Shown: piece after piece, positions 28,053 to 36,037 of the stretch
Position numbering within the stretch: the stretch's first letter is position 1
Layout of the letters: the number at the start of each line of letters is the position of its first letter
Source: Bacteroides sp. An322
Lineage (GTDB): Bacteria; Bacteroidota; Bacteroidia; Bacteroidales; Bacteroidaceae
Length of the DNA: 64,000 nt
Assembly (NCBI RefSeq): GCF_002161765.1
Contig: NZ_NFIN01000011.1
Coordinates: 37,827-101,826, forward strand
Direction: 5' to 3'
Translations under genes and position numbers: made by a program
The notes under the pieces: model-generated
Told to the model about the DNA's origin: nothing
Seen by the model: the letters and a program-made list of their open reading frames with translations, nothing else
Database searches by the model: none

Positions 28053-29087
28053 CTAATTTTGGCAATGTCCGATAGTTGATTTGTCCCGAATCGTGTATTT
28101 TATGGGAAATCCGTAAGGAATTACGGGGGCTTTTACCCCTTCTCCCAATACCGCAGAGGTATGTTCGGTATAGATTTCATCCCACATTCCCCGGTCGATG
28201 AAGGACTGGAGGAGCGTGCTTCCGCCTTCTACCAAGAGCGATTGCACCTTATTTTCGTACAACGTCCGGGCGATTTGCGGAAGGATGTCCTGCCCGAAGT
28301 CCAGCCGGATGTAAGTCAGGTTGGGCTGGGATGCCTTTTCTTTGGAAGTGAATACCCACGTAGGCGTGCTTTCATCGAAAAGCCGGAGCGAGGAGGGGAG
28401 GGACAACTCGCGGTCTATCACCATGCGGAGCGGGTTTTTCCCGTACCAGTCCCGCACGGTGAGCGAAGGATTATCCAGCAGGGCGGTTTTCCGTCCTACC
28501 AATATCGCTTGATGCTCTGCCCTTAGCTTGTGGACATACATCGAAGTGATAGGGCTGGATAATTTTACCGGCATGCCTTTTTGGCGGAGGACATCGATGA
28601 ACCCGTCTGCAGATTGCGCCCACTTCAGGGTGATGTAGGGGCGTTGCTTCAGATTGAAGGTGACAAAACGCTTGATAAGGTCCTTGCATGCTTGTTCCAA
28701 AACACCTACCGTTACATCAACGCCGGCATCCCGAAGCTTTTGGATGCCTCTTCCAGATACCATTGAGAAGGGGTCTACACATCCTACTACGACCCGTGGG
28801 ATGCCTTTCCGGATGATGAGGTCGGCACATGGAGGGGTCTTCCCATAGTGTGAGCAAGGCTCTAAGCTTACGTATAGCGTGGATTGGCGCAATAGGCTTT
28901 CGTCTTTCACCGAGGCAATGGCATTCACCTCGGCATGCCCTTCCCCGCATCTTACGTGATAGCCCTCCCCGATAATCTGGTCTTGATATACGATGACGGC
29001 ACCTACCATGGGATTGGGAGGGGTATTGCATAACCCGTTCTTAGCCAGCTGGATGCACCGGCTGATGTATTTTTCGTCTTGTGTCAT
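28053..29087 (-). CDS. ribD: Riboflavin biosynthesis deaminase/reductase
   Basis: About 344 residues and bifunctional. The N-terminal deaminase zinc site is seen as GEGHAEVNAIASV and LEPCSHYGKTPPCADLI. The C-terminal NADPH-dependent reductase is seen as RPYITLKWAQSADGFI, LLVEGGSTLLQSFI and related blocks. It carries out two steps after GTP cyclohydrolase II in riboflavin synthesis. A longer reading to 29285 exists but runs into the divergent prmC gene, so the start at 29087 (MTQDEKYISRC) is chosen. Confidence 0.94.
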   Translation of the reverse strand: MTQDEKYISRCIQLAKNGLCNTPPNPMVGAVIVYQDQIIGEGYHVRCGEGHAEVNAIASVKDESLLRQSTLYVSLEPCSHYGKTPPCADLIIRKGIPRVVVGCVDPFSMVSGRGIQKLRDAGVDVTVGVLEQACKDLIKRFVTFNLKQRPYITLKWAQSADGFIDVLRQKGMPVKLSSPITSMYVHKLRAEHQAILVGRKTALLDNPSLTVRDWYGKNPLRMVIDRELSLPSSLRLFDESTPTWVFTSKEKASQPNLTYIRLDFGQDILPQIARTLYENKVQSLLVEGGSTLLQSFIDRGMWDEIYTEHTSAVLGEGVKAPVIPYGFPIKYTIRDKSTIGHCQN

Positions 29088-29089
29088 GG

Positions 29090-29119
29090 TTTGTATGTTC
29101 GTTTCTTTTTGTATCTTTG
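29090..29119 (+). promoter_or_regulatory. Promoter of the prmC-recX-comF operon
   Basis: TTTG (29090-29093) and TATCTTTG (29112-29119) are separated by 18 nt, a near-ideal Bacteroidetes promoter. The start codon of prmC follows 8 nt after the -7 box. This implies a very short leader or a later in-frame start. It directly abuts the divergent ribD start codon. Confidence 0.65.
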
Positions 29120-29126
29120 CATTCCT

Positions 29127-29969
29127 ATGCATTCTATTTATATCGATATTATCCGCTCGCTTTCCGGTTTCTATCCGGAGCCGGAAGCGAAGGCTTTGGC
29201 AAAAGGAATACTTGCCGAAGTGTTCCGTTTTTCCACCCTCGATTTGTACGATGGCAAAGATAGGGATTTTTCGGAAAAAGAGCACGCGGAGTTAGAAGAT
29301 ATTCTTGCCCGATTGAAGCGTTTCGAGCCTTTCCAATACATTACGGGCGAAACGTCCTTTTGCGGATTGCCCCTGCATGTTGCTCCCGGAGTCTTGATTC
29401 CCCGTCCCGAAACCGCCGAGTTAGTGGATTGGATTGTCACTGATTTTGGGGACGAGGCGCATCTGAATATCGTGGATATCGGTACGGGGAGCGGATGCAT
29501 CGCCATTGCTTTAGCCAAGTTTTTGCCCGGAGCACGGGTGAGCGCGTGGGACATTTCGGATACCGCGCTCGATATTGCCCGAAGGAATGCGGAACGCAAC
29601 GGGGTGCATGTCGATTTCAAGCAGGTGGATGTGCTCTCGCATATATCTGCGGAGGGCAACGCACATATCTTCGTGAGCAATCCTCCCTATATCCGTGAAC
29701 GGGAGAAGACGGATATGGAACGGAACGTGCTCGACTGGGAGCCGGAACAAGCCCTTTTCGTTCCCGATGATGACCCTTTGCGCTTTTATCGGAAAATAGC
29801 GGAGTTGGGGCTTGTACATTTGGCGCCTTCCGGCGTTTTATATGTTGAAATCAATCAGGCATACGGTTCGGAAACGGTGGATTTATTGACCGGAATGGGC
29901 TATCGGAACGTTATCTTACGCAAAGATATGTCGGGAAACGACCGTATGGTTAAAGCGGAACGCCCATGA
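29127..29969 (+). CDS. prmC: Release factor glutamine methyltransferase
   Basis: About 280 residues. It methylates the GGQ glutamine of peptide chain release factors. The SAM-binding motif is VVDIGTGSGCIAIALAK-like (VDIGTGSGCIAIAL), and the substrate motif NPPY appears in IFVSNPPYIRERE. LIPRPETAELVDW is also diagnostic. The ATG at 29127 (MHSIYIDIIRS) is preferred to the earlier 29079, which overlaps ribD and lies upstream of the promoter. The stop overlaps recX by 4 nt. Confidence 0.94.
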   Translation: MHSIYIDIIRSLSGFYPEPEAKALAKGILAEVFRFSTLDLYDGKDRDFSEKEHAELEDILARLKRFEPFQYITGETSFCGLPLHVAPGVLIPRPETAELVDWIVTDFGDEAHLNIVDIGTGSGCIAIALAKFLPGARVSAWDISDTALDIARRNAERNGVHVDFKQVDVLSHISAEGNAHIFVSNPPYIREREKTDMERNVLDWEPEQALFVPDDDPLRFYRKIAELGLVHLAPSGVLYVEINQAYGSETVDLLTGMGYRNVILRKDMSGNDRMVKAERP

Positions 29970-30445
29970 AAGAATATACAGAAAACGAATTGAAAACCAA
30001 GGCGGAAGCCTATTGTGCCAAGACCGAACGGTGCCCCTTCGAGGTAGAACAGAAATTAATCCAGTGGGGAGCGGACGAGGAGATGACGTCCCGCATCCTG
30101 GCATCGTTAGTGAAAGACCGTTTCATTGATACGGCACGCTATTGCAAAGCGTTTGTGCGCGATAAGTACCGCTTTGCCCGATGGGGAAAGAACAAGATAG
30201 CGCAAGCCTTGCGGATGAAGCGTTTGCCCGCGGAAGACATCCGTATCGGGCTGGAAGAAATTGATGAGGACGAATACGACCGGATGCTACGGGAGACGCT
30301 TGCCCAAAAAGAGAAGCAAGTGACGGGGAAGAATGACTATGAATGCGCGATGAAACTGATTCGCTTTGCCGTGTCGCGCGGCTTTACATTAGACGAGGTG
30401 AAGCGTTACATCCGTCAGGCTTCCGAAGATGAGTATCTGGACTGA
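29966..30445 (+). CDS. recX: Regulatory protein RecX
   Basis: A 159-residue helical-repeat protein that modulates RecA filament activity. ALRMKRLPAEDIRIGLEEID and ASLVKDRFIDTARYCKAFVR are typical RecX repeat segments. It is translationally coupled to prmC upstream (4-nt overlap) and overlaps the comF gene by 17 nt downstream, so the three form one operon. The recA gene is not in the window. Confidence 0.88.
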   Translation: MKEYTENELKTKAEAYCAKTERCPFEVEQKLIQWGADEEMTSRILASLVKDRFIDTARYCKAFVRDKYRFARWGKNKIAQALRMKRLPAEDIRIGLEEIDEDEYDRMLRETLAQKEKQVTGKNDYECAMKLIRFAVSRGFTLDEVKRYIRQASEDEYLD

Positions 30446-31118
30446 CCTCCGCGAGTTCTTTTTCCCCCGCCTTTGCGTGTCGTGCGGGAAAAGGCTGATG
30501 CAAGGGGAGACGGGATTGTGCCTGGCTTGTTCGGCTTCGTTGCCCTACACCTTTATATATAATAAGGAGGGGAACGAAATGGAGCGTTGCTTTTGGGGAC
30601 GTTTCCCGATTGTGCGCGCCTCTTCGCTTTTCTATTATGCCAAGGGCGGCAAGGTGGCTCAGGTGTTGTATGCCATGAAATACCATAACCGGCGCACGCT
30701 TTGTGTGAAGATGGGCGAATGGATAGGAAGCGAATTGTTCCCGTCCGGCTTCTTTGAAGGAATTGATTTCTTGGTGCCCGTACCTTTATTCCGCACCCGT
30801 TTGCGCCAAAGAGGGTACAATCAGAGTGAGCTTTTGGCGCGGGGTATATCCTTGAAAACCAGCATCCCTTTATGCCTGAATGCGGTTTGCCGGGTACGGA
30901 ACAATGCGACGCAAACCCATAAGAGCGGGTATGCCCGCTGGATGAATGTGGAAGGTTTGTTCCGTGCCACTCCCGAAGCGGAGCTTTTGCGGGGCAAACA
31001 TATCTTATTAGTAGATGATGTGCTGACCACCGGAGCCACCCTCACGGCTTGTGCCGATGCCCTCTCCTCGATAGAGGGAATCCGTATCAGCATCGTAACG
31101 TTGGCATGGGCAAAATGA
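30429..31118 (+). CDS. comF: ComF-family phosphoribosyltransferase-like protein
   Basis: A 229-residue protein with an N-terminal zinc-binding pattern (CVSCGKRL...CLAC) and a C-terminal PRPP-binding loop HILLVDDVLTTGATLTACA. RLRQRGYNQSELLARGI is the other family hallmark. ComF-type proteins act in DNA uptake or in handling of DNA ends. The role in Bacteroidales is not established. It overlaps recX. Confidence 0.9.
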   Translation: MSIWTDLREFFFPRLCVSCGKRLMQGETGLCLACSASLPYTFIYNKEGNEMERCFWGRFPIVRASSLFYYAKGGKVAQVLYAMKYHNRRTLCVKMGEWIGSELFPSGFFEGIDFLVPVPLFRTRLRQRGYNQSELLARGISLKTSIPLCLNAVCRVRNNATQTHKSGYARWMNVEGLFRATPEAELLRGKHILLVDDVLTTGATLTACADALSSIEGIRISIVTLAWAK

Positions 31119-31145
31119 AGTTTTCCTGAAAAAAGTCGTTATATA

Positions 31146-31177
31146 TTTCATAATCACGTAGGTTTTCCGTACTTTTG
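31146..31177 (+). promoter_or_regulatory. Putative promoter of pyrE
   Basis: A -7 box TACTTTTG at 31170-31177 is preceded by TTTC at 31146-31149 with a 20-nt spacer. The start codon is 26 nt downstream. Confidence 0.55.
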
Positions 31178-31203
31178 CATTGTTATTTATCAGATAATAA
31201 GTT

Positions 31204-31839
31204 ATGAAAGCTTTGGAAAGATTATTTGCAGAAAAATTGTTGAAGGTAAAAGCTGTAAAGATTCAGCCTGCTAACCCTTTCACATGGGCATCGGGTTGGA
31301 AATCCCCTATTTATTGTGACAATCGCAAGACATTGTCTTATCCTGCCTTGCGCAATTTTGTCAAATTGGAGTTGTGCCGTATCATCATGGAGCGGTTTGG
31401 AGAAGTGGATGCAATAGCGGGTGTAGCTACAGGAGCCATTCCCCAAGGCGCATTGGTGGCAGAAGAACTGAACCTCCCGTTCGTTTATGTACGTTCGAGC
31501 CCCAAAGACCACGGCTTAGAAAACCTGATTGAAGGAGAACTTCGTCCGGGTATGAAGGTTGTAGTGGTAGAAGACTTGATATCAACTGGCGGAAGCAGCC
31601 TGAAAGCCGTGAACGCCATCCGCCAGAACGGATGTGACGTAATCGGTATGGTGGCTTCATTTACATACGGATTCGATGTATCGGTAGAAGCATTCAAGGA
31701 AGCGCGTGTAGAATTGGTTACGCTGACCAACTACAATGCCGTATTGGATGCAGCTCTGAAGACTGATTATATTGACGAACAGGATATTCCTATCCTTCAG
31801 GCTTGGAGAAAAGACCCGGCTCACTGGACCGGAAAATAA
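31204..31839 (+). CDS. pyrE: Orotate phosphoribosyltransferase
   Basis: A 211-residue enzyme converting orotate and PRPP to OMP in pyrimidine synthesis. The PRPP loop VVVVEDLISTGGSSLKAV is clear, and the N-terminal ITWASGWKSPIYCDNR-type region (FTWASGWKSPIYCDNRKTLS) binds orotate. The length matches the family. A -7 box lies 27 nt upstream, and a family F1 palindrome follows 17 nt after the stop. Confidence 0.95.
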   Translation: MKALERLFAEKLLKVKAVKIQPANPFTWASGWKSPIYCDNRKTLSYPALRNFVKLELCRIIMERFGEVDAIAGVATGAIPQGALVAEELNLPFVYVRSSPKDHGLENLIEGELRPGMKVVVVEDLISTGGSSLKAVNAIRQNGCDVIGMVASFTYGFDVSVEAFKEARVELVTLTNYNAVLDAALKTDYIDEQDIPILQAWRKDPAHWTGK

Positions 31840-31855
31840 AAAGAGCATAACAATC

Positions 31856-31922
31856 GAACGCAGAGGCACAAAGGCGCAGAGAATTAAGGAATAATCTTCT
31901 GTGCCTCCGTGTCTCTGTGTTC
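31856..31922. repeat. Intergenic palindrome, family F1, copy 7 (mixed arms)
   Basis: Left arm AACGCAGAGGCAC, right arm GTGTCTCTGTGTT. The mismatches are of the G-T type, so an RNA hairpin would still pair through wobble. It lies 17 nt past the pyrE stop. Confidence 0.85.
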
Positions 31923-31937
31923 AATTATATACAATGT

Positions 31938-32363
31938 ATGGTACAATTTGAAAGCAGTGTAAAGCATGTTCCTTATACGCAGGAACGGGTATATACCAAA
32001 CTTGCCGACCTGAATAACTTAGCTTCGGTGCGCGAACGCTTGGATGCGATAAAAGCACAAGCAGGGGGCAAGGTGGAAGATTTATCTTTCGACCAAGATT
32101 CTTTAACCTTGAAAGTGCAAGGCATCAATCTGACCCTCCGCATCATCGAACGTGAGCCGATGAAGTGCATCAAGTTCGAGGGCGACAAGACTCCTATCCC
32201 CTTGAACGTATGGATTCAGATTCTTCCGGTAAGCGATGCGGAAGCCAAGATGAAAGTAACCATCCGTGCCGAGGTCAATGCCTTTATGAAAGCAATGGTT
32301 TCCAAGCCTTTGCAAGAAGGCGTAGAGAAATTGGCGGACATGCTCGCCTTGATTCCTTATTAA
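31938..32363 (+). CDS. SRPBCC-fold (START-like) protein
   Basis: About 141 residues, starting MVQFESSVKHVPYTQERVYT. The small alpha/beta ligand-binding fold of the SRPBCC/polyketide-cyclase-like superfamily fits the pattern of a long C-terminal helix (FMKAMVSKPLQEGVEKLADM). The function is unknown. It sits 17 nt upstream of argH on the same strand, so it is probably co-transcribed with it. The frame reaches further upstream to 31917, but that part lies in the repeat edge. Confidence 0.75.
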   Translation: MVQFESSVKHVPYTQERVYTKLADLNNLASVRERLDAIKAQAGGKVEDLSFDQDSLTLKVQGINLTLRIIEREPMKCIKFEGDKTPIPLNVWIQILPVSDAEAKMKVTIRAEVNAFMKAMVSKPLQEGVEKLADMLALIPY

Positions 32364-32380
32364 TTAAAACTCATAAACCT

Positions 32381-33721
32381 ATGGGACAAAAACTTTGGGA
32401 AAAGAATGTGCAGGTAAATGCGGAAATCGACCGTTTTACCGTAGGCAGAGACCGTGAATTGGACCTTTATCTGGCGAAGCACGATGTCTTAGGCTCAATG
32501 GCGCATATCACGATGCTCGAAAGTATCGGTTTGTTGAAGTCCGATGAGTTAAAAATCTTGTTGGAAGAATTAAAGCAAATCTACGCTACGGCAGAGAAAG
32601 GCGAGTTTGTGATTGAAGACGGCATCGAAGATGTGCATTCGCAAGTGGAACTCATGCTGACCCGTAAGTTGGGCGATATAGGCAAGAAGATACATAGCGG
32701 GCGTTCGCGGAACGACCAAGTCTTGGTGGACTTGAAACTCTTCACCCGTGAACAATTGAAGCAAGTGGCTGAAGCGGTCGAAACACTCTTCCGCGTGTTG
32801 ATAGCGCAAAGCAATAAGTACAAAGACATTCTGATGCCGGGATATACGCACCTGCAAATCGCTATGCCTTCCTCGTTCGGACTTTGGTTTGGCGCGTATG
32901 CCGAGAGCTTGGTCGATGATATGTTGTTCTTGCAAGCCGCTTATAAGATGTGCAACCGTAATCCGTTGGGCTCAGCCGCCGGATATGGCTCTTCTTTCCC
33001 TTTAGACCGGGAAATGACCACTCGTCTATTGGGCTTCGACTCAATGAATTACAACGTGGTCTATGCGCAGATGGGACGTGGTAAGATGGAGCGTAACGTT
33101 GCCTTTGCCTTGGCATCTATTGCCGGAACCGTTTCGAAGATGGCATTTGACGCATGTATGTTCAGTTGCCAGAACTTTGGATTCGTCAAACTCCCCGATG
33201 AGTGCACCACAGGTTCCAGTATCATGCCGCATAAGAAGAATCCTGATGTCTTCGAATTGACCCGTGCTAAATGCAATAAAATCCAGTCCTTGCCCCAGCA
33301 AATCATGATGATAATGAACAACCTCCCTTCGGGCTATTTCCGTGATTTGCAGATTATCAAGGAAGTATTCCTTCCCGCATTCGAGGAATTATTGGATTGC
33401 TTGCGGATGTCGGCATACATCATGGAGCGCATTAAGGTGAACGAACACATTTTAGACGATGATAAATACCTGTATATGTTCAGCGTAGAAGAGGTGAACC
33501 GCCTTGCCGCAGGAGGCATGCCTTTCCGTGACGCTTATAAAAAGGTAGGCTTGGATATCGAAGCCGGCAAGTTCACACATACGAAGGAAGCGCACCACAC
33601 CCATGCCGGAAGCATCGGAAATCTGTGCAACGATAAAATCGAAGCCTTGATGAATCAAGTCATGAATGGTTTCGACTTCGACCGTGTGGCTCAAGCCGAG
33701 AAAGCCTTATTAGGACGTTGA
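32381..33721 (+). CDS. argH: Argininosuccinate lyase
   Basis: A 446-residue last enzyme of arginine synthesis, splitting argininosuccinate to arginine and fumarate. The fumarase-superfamily signature GSSIMPHKKNPDVFELTRAK is present, as are KIHSGRSRNDQVLVDLKL and LGSAAGYGSSFPLDRE. An in-frame extension upstream to 32165 overlaps the SRPBCC gene and has no family similarity, so the ATG at 32381 is the start. An F1 palindrome follows 10 nt after the stop. Confidence 0.96.
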   Translation: MGQKLWEKNVQVNAEIDRFTVGRDRELDLYLAKHDVLGSMAHITMLESIGLLKSDELKILLEELKQIYATAEKGEFVIEDGIEDVHSQVELMLTRKLGDIGKKIHSGRSRNDQVLVDLKLFTREQLKQVAEAVETLFRVLIAQSNKYKDILMPGYTHLQIAMPSSFGLWFGAYAESLVDDMLFLQAAYKMCNRNPLGSAAGYGSSFPLDREMTTRLLGFDSMNYNVVYAQMGRGKMERNVAFALASIAGTVSKMAFDACMFSCQNFGFVKLPDECTTGSSIMPHKKNPDVFELTRAKCNKIQSLPQQIMMIMNNLPSGYFRDLQIIKEVFLPAFEELLDCLRMSAYIMERIKVNEHILDDDKYLYMFSVEEVNRLAAGGMPFRDAYKKVGLDIEAGKFTHTKEAHHTHAGSIGNLCNDKIEALMNQVMNGFDFDRVAQAEKALLGR

Positions 33722-33730
33722 TGTTTTATC

Positions 33731-33812
33731 AAACGCAGAGACGCAAAACCGCAAAGTTTTTTTAATTTCCTCCTCTAAAAATGATGCTTTGCGCTTTTGC
33801 GTCTTTGCGTTT
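33731..33812. repeat. Intergenic palindrome, family F1, copy 8
   Basis: G-form arms AACGCAGAGACGCAAAA and TTTTGCGTCTTTGCGTT around a T-rich centre, 10 nt past the argH stop and upstream of the tRNA promoter. Confidence 0.85.
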
Positions 33813-33844
33813 AACAAAATCATTGAAAGAAAAAGCGGAAAATA

Positions 33845-33876
33845 TTTGGAGTATTTCATAAAACTCCCTACATTTG
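33845..33876 (+). promoter_or_regulatory. Promoter of the tRNA-Gly / tRNA-Leu pair
   Basis: TTTG (33845-33848) and TACATTTG (33869-33876) with a 20-nt spacer match the Bacteroidetes promoter consensus almost perfectly. The mature tRNA-Gly begins 12 nt downstream. Confidence 0.75.
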
Positions 33877-33887
33877 CAACCGCAAAC

Positions 33888-33960
33888 GCGGAAATAGCTC
33901 AGTTGGTAGAGCACAACCTTGCCAAGGTTGGGGTCGCGAGTTCGAGTCTCGTTTTCCGCT
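33888..33960 (+). tRNA. tRNA-Gly (GCC anticodon)
   Basis: A 73-base cloverleaf without an encoded CCA. The acceptor GCGGAAA pairs with TTTCCGC, and the anticodon stem CAACC/GGTTG holds the loop TTGCCAA with anticodon GCC. The T loop reads GTTCGAGTC. It is the first gene of a two-tRNA unit. Confidence 0.95.
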
Positions 33961-33979
33961 CAAGTTCTTTGAAAAGGAT

Positions 33980-34065
33980 GCCCGGATGGTGGAATCGGTA
34001 GACACGAGGGACTTAAAATCCCTTGGCCAGTGATGGCTGTGCGGGTTCAAGTCCCGCTTCGGGTA
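33980..34065 (+). tRNA. tRNA-Leu (TAA anticodon)
   Basis: An 86-base class II tRNA with a long variable arm. The acceptor GCCCGGA pairs with TTCGGGT (one G-T pair), and the anticodon stem AGGGA/TCCCT holds the loop CTTAAAA with anticodon TAA, reading UUA. The T arm GCGGGTTCAAGTCCCGC is perfect. It lies 19 nt after tRNA-Gly. Confidence 0.95.
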
Positions 34066-34069
34066 CTCT

Positions 34070-34111
34070 ACGGGACGAATCGTTAAATTACGGTTCGTCC
34101 CGTTGTTTTTT
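34070..34111 (+). terminator. Terminator of the tRNA unit
   Basis: ACGGGACGAATCG pairs with CGGTTCGTCCCGT (one bulge/mismatch), followed by TTGTTTTTT. Confidence 0.8.
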
Positions 34112-34142
34112 GTACATGAAATTTAGCTCAATATTTTGATGT

Positions 34143-35939
34143 TCAACTAACTGTAATCCCCATTTTCTTCATCAGGAAGCAGGCGTTCATGTTTTGTGCC
34201 ACTCCTTCACGCAGGCGGTAGGAGAAGGTCAGTTCGTTATCGGTGATGTCGGCTTCGAAGCAATAGTTGCGGATTTCGTTAGGGAATTGTTCGGCAAGTG
34301 TGCCTAACAAGAGGTCGTGGGTGGCGATGATGCCATCCGCTTTGAGGCGCATGAACTGGCGAATCAGGTCGAGCGAACCTTTTTGCTTATCTGCCGAGTT
34401 GGTTCCTTTTAATATCTCGTCGAGGATGATAAAGAGTTCGTTGCCTTCGTTCAATAAATCGATGATGCATTTCAGGCGTTTCAGTTCGGCAAAGAAATAC
34501 GATTCGTTATCCGAGAGCGAATCGGTGGTGCGCAGGCTGGTGATGAGTTGGGCAGGGTAGAGGGTAAGGCTTTCGCAACATACGGGACATCCCATGCACG
34601 CCAAGAGGTAATTCACGCCGATGGTGCGGAGATAAGTGCTCTTGCCCGCCATGTTGGCTCCGGTAATGATGAGGAAGAAGGGGCGAGAAGGGATTGTTGC
34701 ATCATTCTTCACGCATTGGGCTTCGGGCATAAGCGGATGTCCCATGTCTTTTGCGAGGAAGCGGAAAGGCTCATCGGCTATTGTGGGATAGGTGTATGCC
34801 GGATGGTTATAAGCAAAGGTTCCGAGCGAGCAGAGCGCGTCGAGTTCACCTACGGCTTCGAGCCAGTTCATCAGATACATTCCGTAACGTTCTTTCCAGC
34901 GTTCGATGCATACGATTTGGCGTAGTTGGAAGAATAGGCTTCCTTCTAAGATGACATACAAGAGCTGGTTATTGCGCAAGTCGAGGCGGTCCAGTTCCTT
35001 AGAAAGTTGCATCAAGGCTTCGGCGGGAGAATGTCCGTCGATGTCTAACTTATCGGTCAACTCGCGCAAGGCAGGGGTTTCCCACGTCTCTTGCTTGGCT
35101 AAAGCGATGAGCTTGGCATAGCGGTTCAGGGTCTTCAGCTTTTCTCCGTAGGCTTCCTGAATGAGGGTGACCCGCTTGATAAGGGCGAAGCTGAGGATAA
35201 CGAAAACGGCAAACATCATGCCGAACCAGCTTAGCGAAATGATATCTAAAAGCCCTAATGTAAGCAGAAGTACGTTGATGCCGGGTACAGCCCAAAGGCA
35301 GAGTTTTACCCACCAAAGGTGTTGCAGGGCAGAGGGTGTCCGGCTCCAGCGGCGTATCTCTTCTTCATCGGAGTCTGTGCCACGGTTTACCGAGCCTGTT
35401 ACTCGGAACGTTTCACGGAACTCGGTGCGTTGGCTCATGTCCTGAATGCTTTCCTGACGGGTCTCGATAGCCTCTTTTTCCGTCAGGTGATGCTGCATCC
35501 ATGCGGCAAGGGTCTGTTTTCCGATGTGTGTGCAGGTACGTCCGATGGCTTGGAAGAGCGATTTGCGTCCGAAGAGGTCGAGGTCGTACGAGTAAGGATG
35601 TTCGGGATCGATGAACTCCCGTCCTTCATCGAAAGCCGACCAGTCGCCTTCCAATCCTTTCAATTCGTCTTGGTTCAGCTTGAGTTTGATTTCTAAGCGT
35701 TCTTTGCGGAAATAAAGGCGGTTATGCACTTTTACCAAGATAAAGAAAGGCAAGAAAGTGCAACACAGGGTCAGCACAATCGCTCTCGTGCCGGAACTAT
35801 AAAATAGGATAAGTCCCACAATGCCCGCTACGAAAAGGAGGACACGCAAAAGGCTGATGCGGTTAATCTGTGTCTTGGTATGGGAAAGCAGTTTTGAAGT
35901 TTCGTCTATGCGTTGGGTGTACCAATTGTGTGGTGTCAT
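34143..35939 (-). CDS. MutS-like ATPase with N-terminal membrane helices
   Basis: About 598 residues. The C-terminal MutS ATPase shows Walker A ITGANMAGKSTYLRTIGVN, Walker B FIILDEILKGTN and the ATHDLLLG segment. The N-terminal part has hydrophobic segments (LLRVLLFVAGIVGLILFY and AIVLTLCCTFLPFFILV) and again near residues 215-260, so the protein is probably membrane-attached. The mismatch-recognition domain of MutS is absent. Classical mismatch repair is therefore unlikely and the role is unknown. The start at 35939 (MTPHNWYTQRID) is used, because the longer reading to 35978 runs into the repeat. Confidence 0.85.
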   Translation of the reverse strand: MTPHNWYTQRIDETSKLLSHTKTQINRISLLRVLLFVAGIVGLILFYSSGTRAIVLTLCCTFLPFFILVKVHNRLYFRKERLEIKLKLNQDELKGLEGDWSAFDEGREFIDPEHPYSYDLDLFGRKSLFQAIGRTCTHIGKQTLAAWMQHHLTEKEAIETRQESIQDMSQRTEFRETFRVTGSVNRGTDSDEEEIRRWSRTPSALQHLWWVKLCLWAVPGINVLLLTLGLLDIISLSWFGMMFAVFVILSFALIKRVTLIQEAYGEKLKTLNRYAKLIALAKQETWETPALRELTDKLDIDGHSPAEALMQLSKELDRLDLRNNQLLYVILEGSLFFQLRQIVCIERWKERYGMYLMNWLEAVGELDALCSLGTFAYNHPAYTYPTIADEPFRFLAKDMGHPLMPEAQCVKNDATIPSRPFFLIITGANMAGKSTYLRTIGVNYLLACMGCPVCCESLTLYPAQLITSLRTTDSLSDNESYFFAELKRLKCIIDLLNEGNELFIILDEILKGTNSADKQKGSLDLIRQFMRLKADGIIATHDLLLGTLAEQFPNEIRNYCFEADITDNELTFSYRLREGVAQNMNACFLMKKMGITVS

Positions 35940-35965
35940 GTCGTTAGTTAAGTTATGATTTAAAA

Positions 35966-36030
35966 AACACAGAGACACAAAGGCACAGAGAATATAAAAT
36001 AAGACTCTGTGTCTCCGTGTCTCTGTGTTC
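35966..36030. repeat. Intergenic palindrome, family F1, copy 9
   Basis: A-form arms AACACAGAGACAC and GTGTCTCTGTGTT with a second inner pair GGCACAGAG / CTCTGTGTC. It lies 8 nt beyond the metY stop. Confidence 0.85.
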
Positions 36031-36037
36031 TATGAAA

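Noticed and set aside
28053..29285. Longer ribD with an extra 66 N-terminal residues
   Set aside because: The extension is antisense to the start of prmC and has no similarity to the deaminase domain. The start at 29087 gives the normal length.
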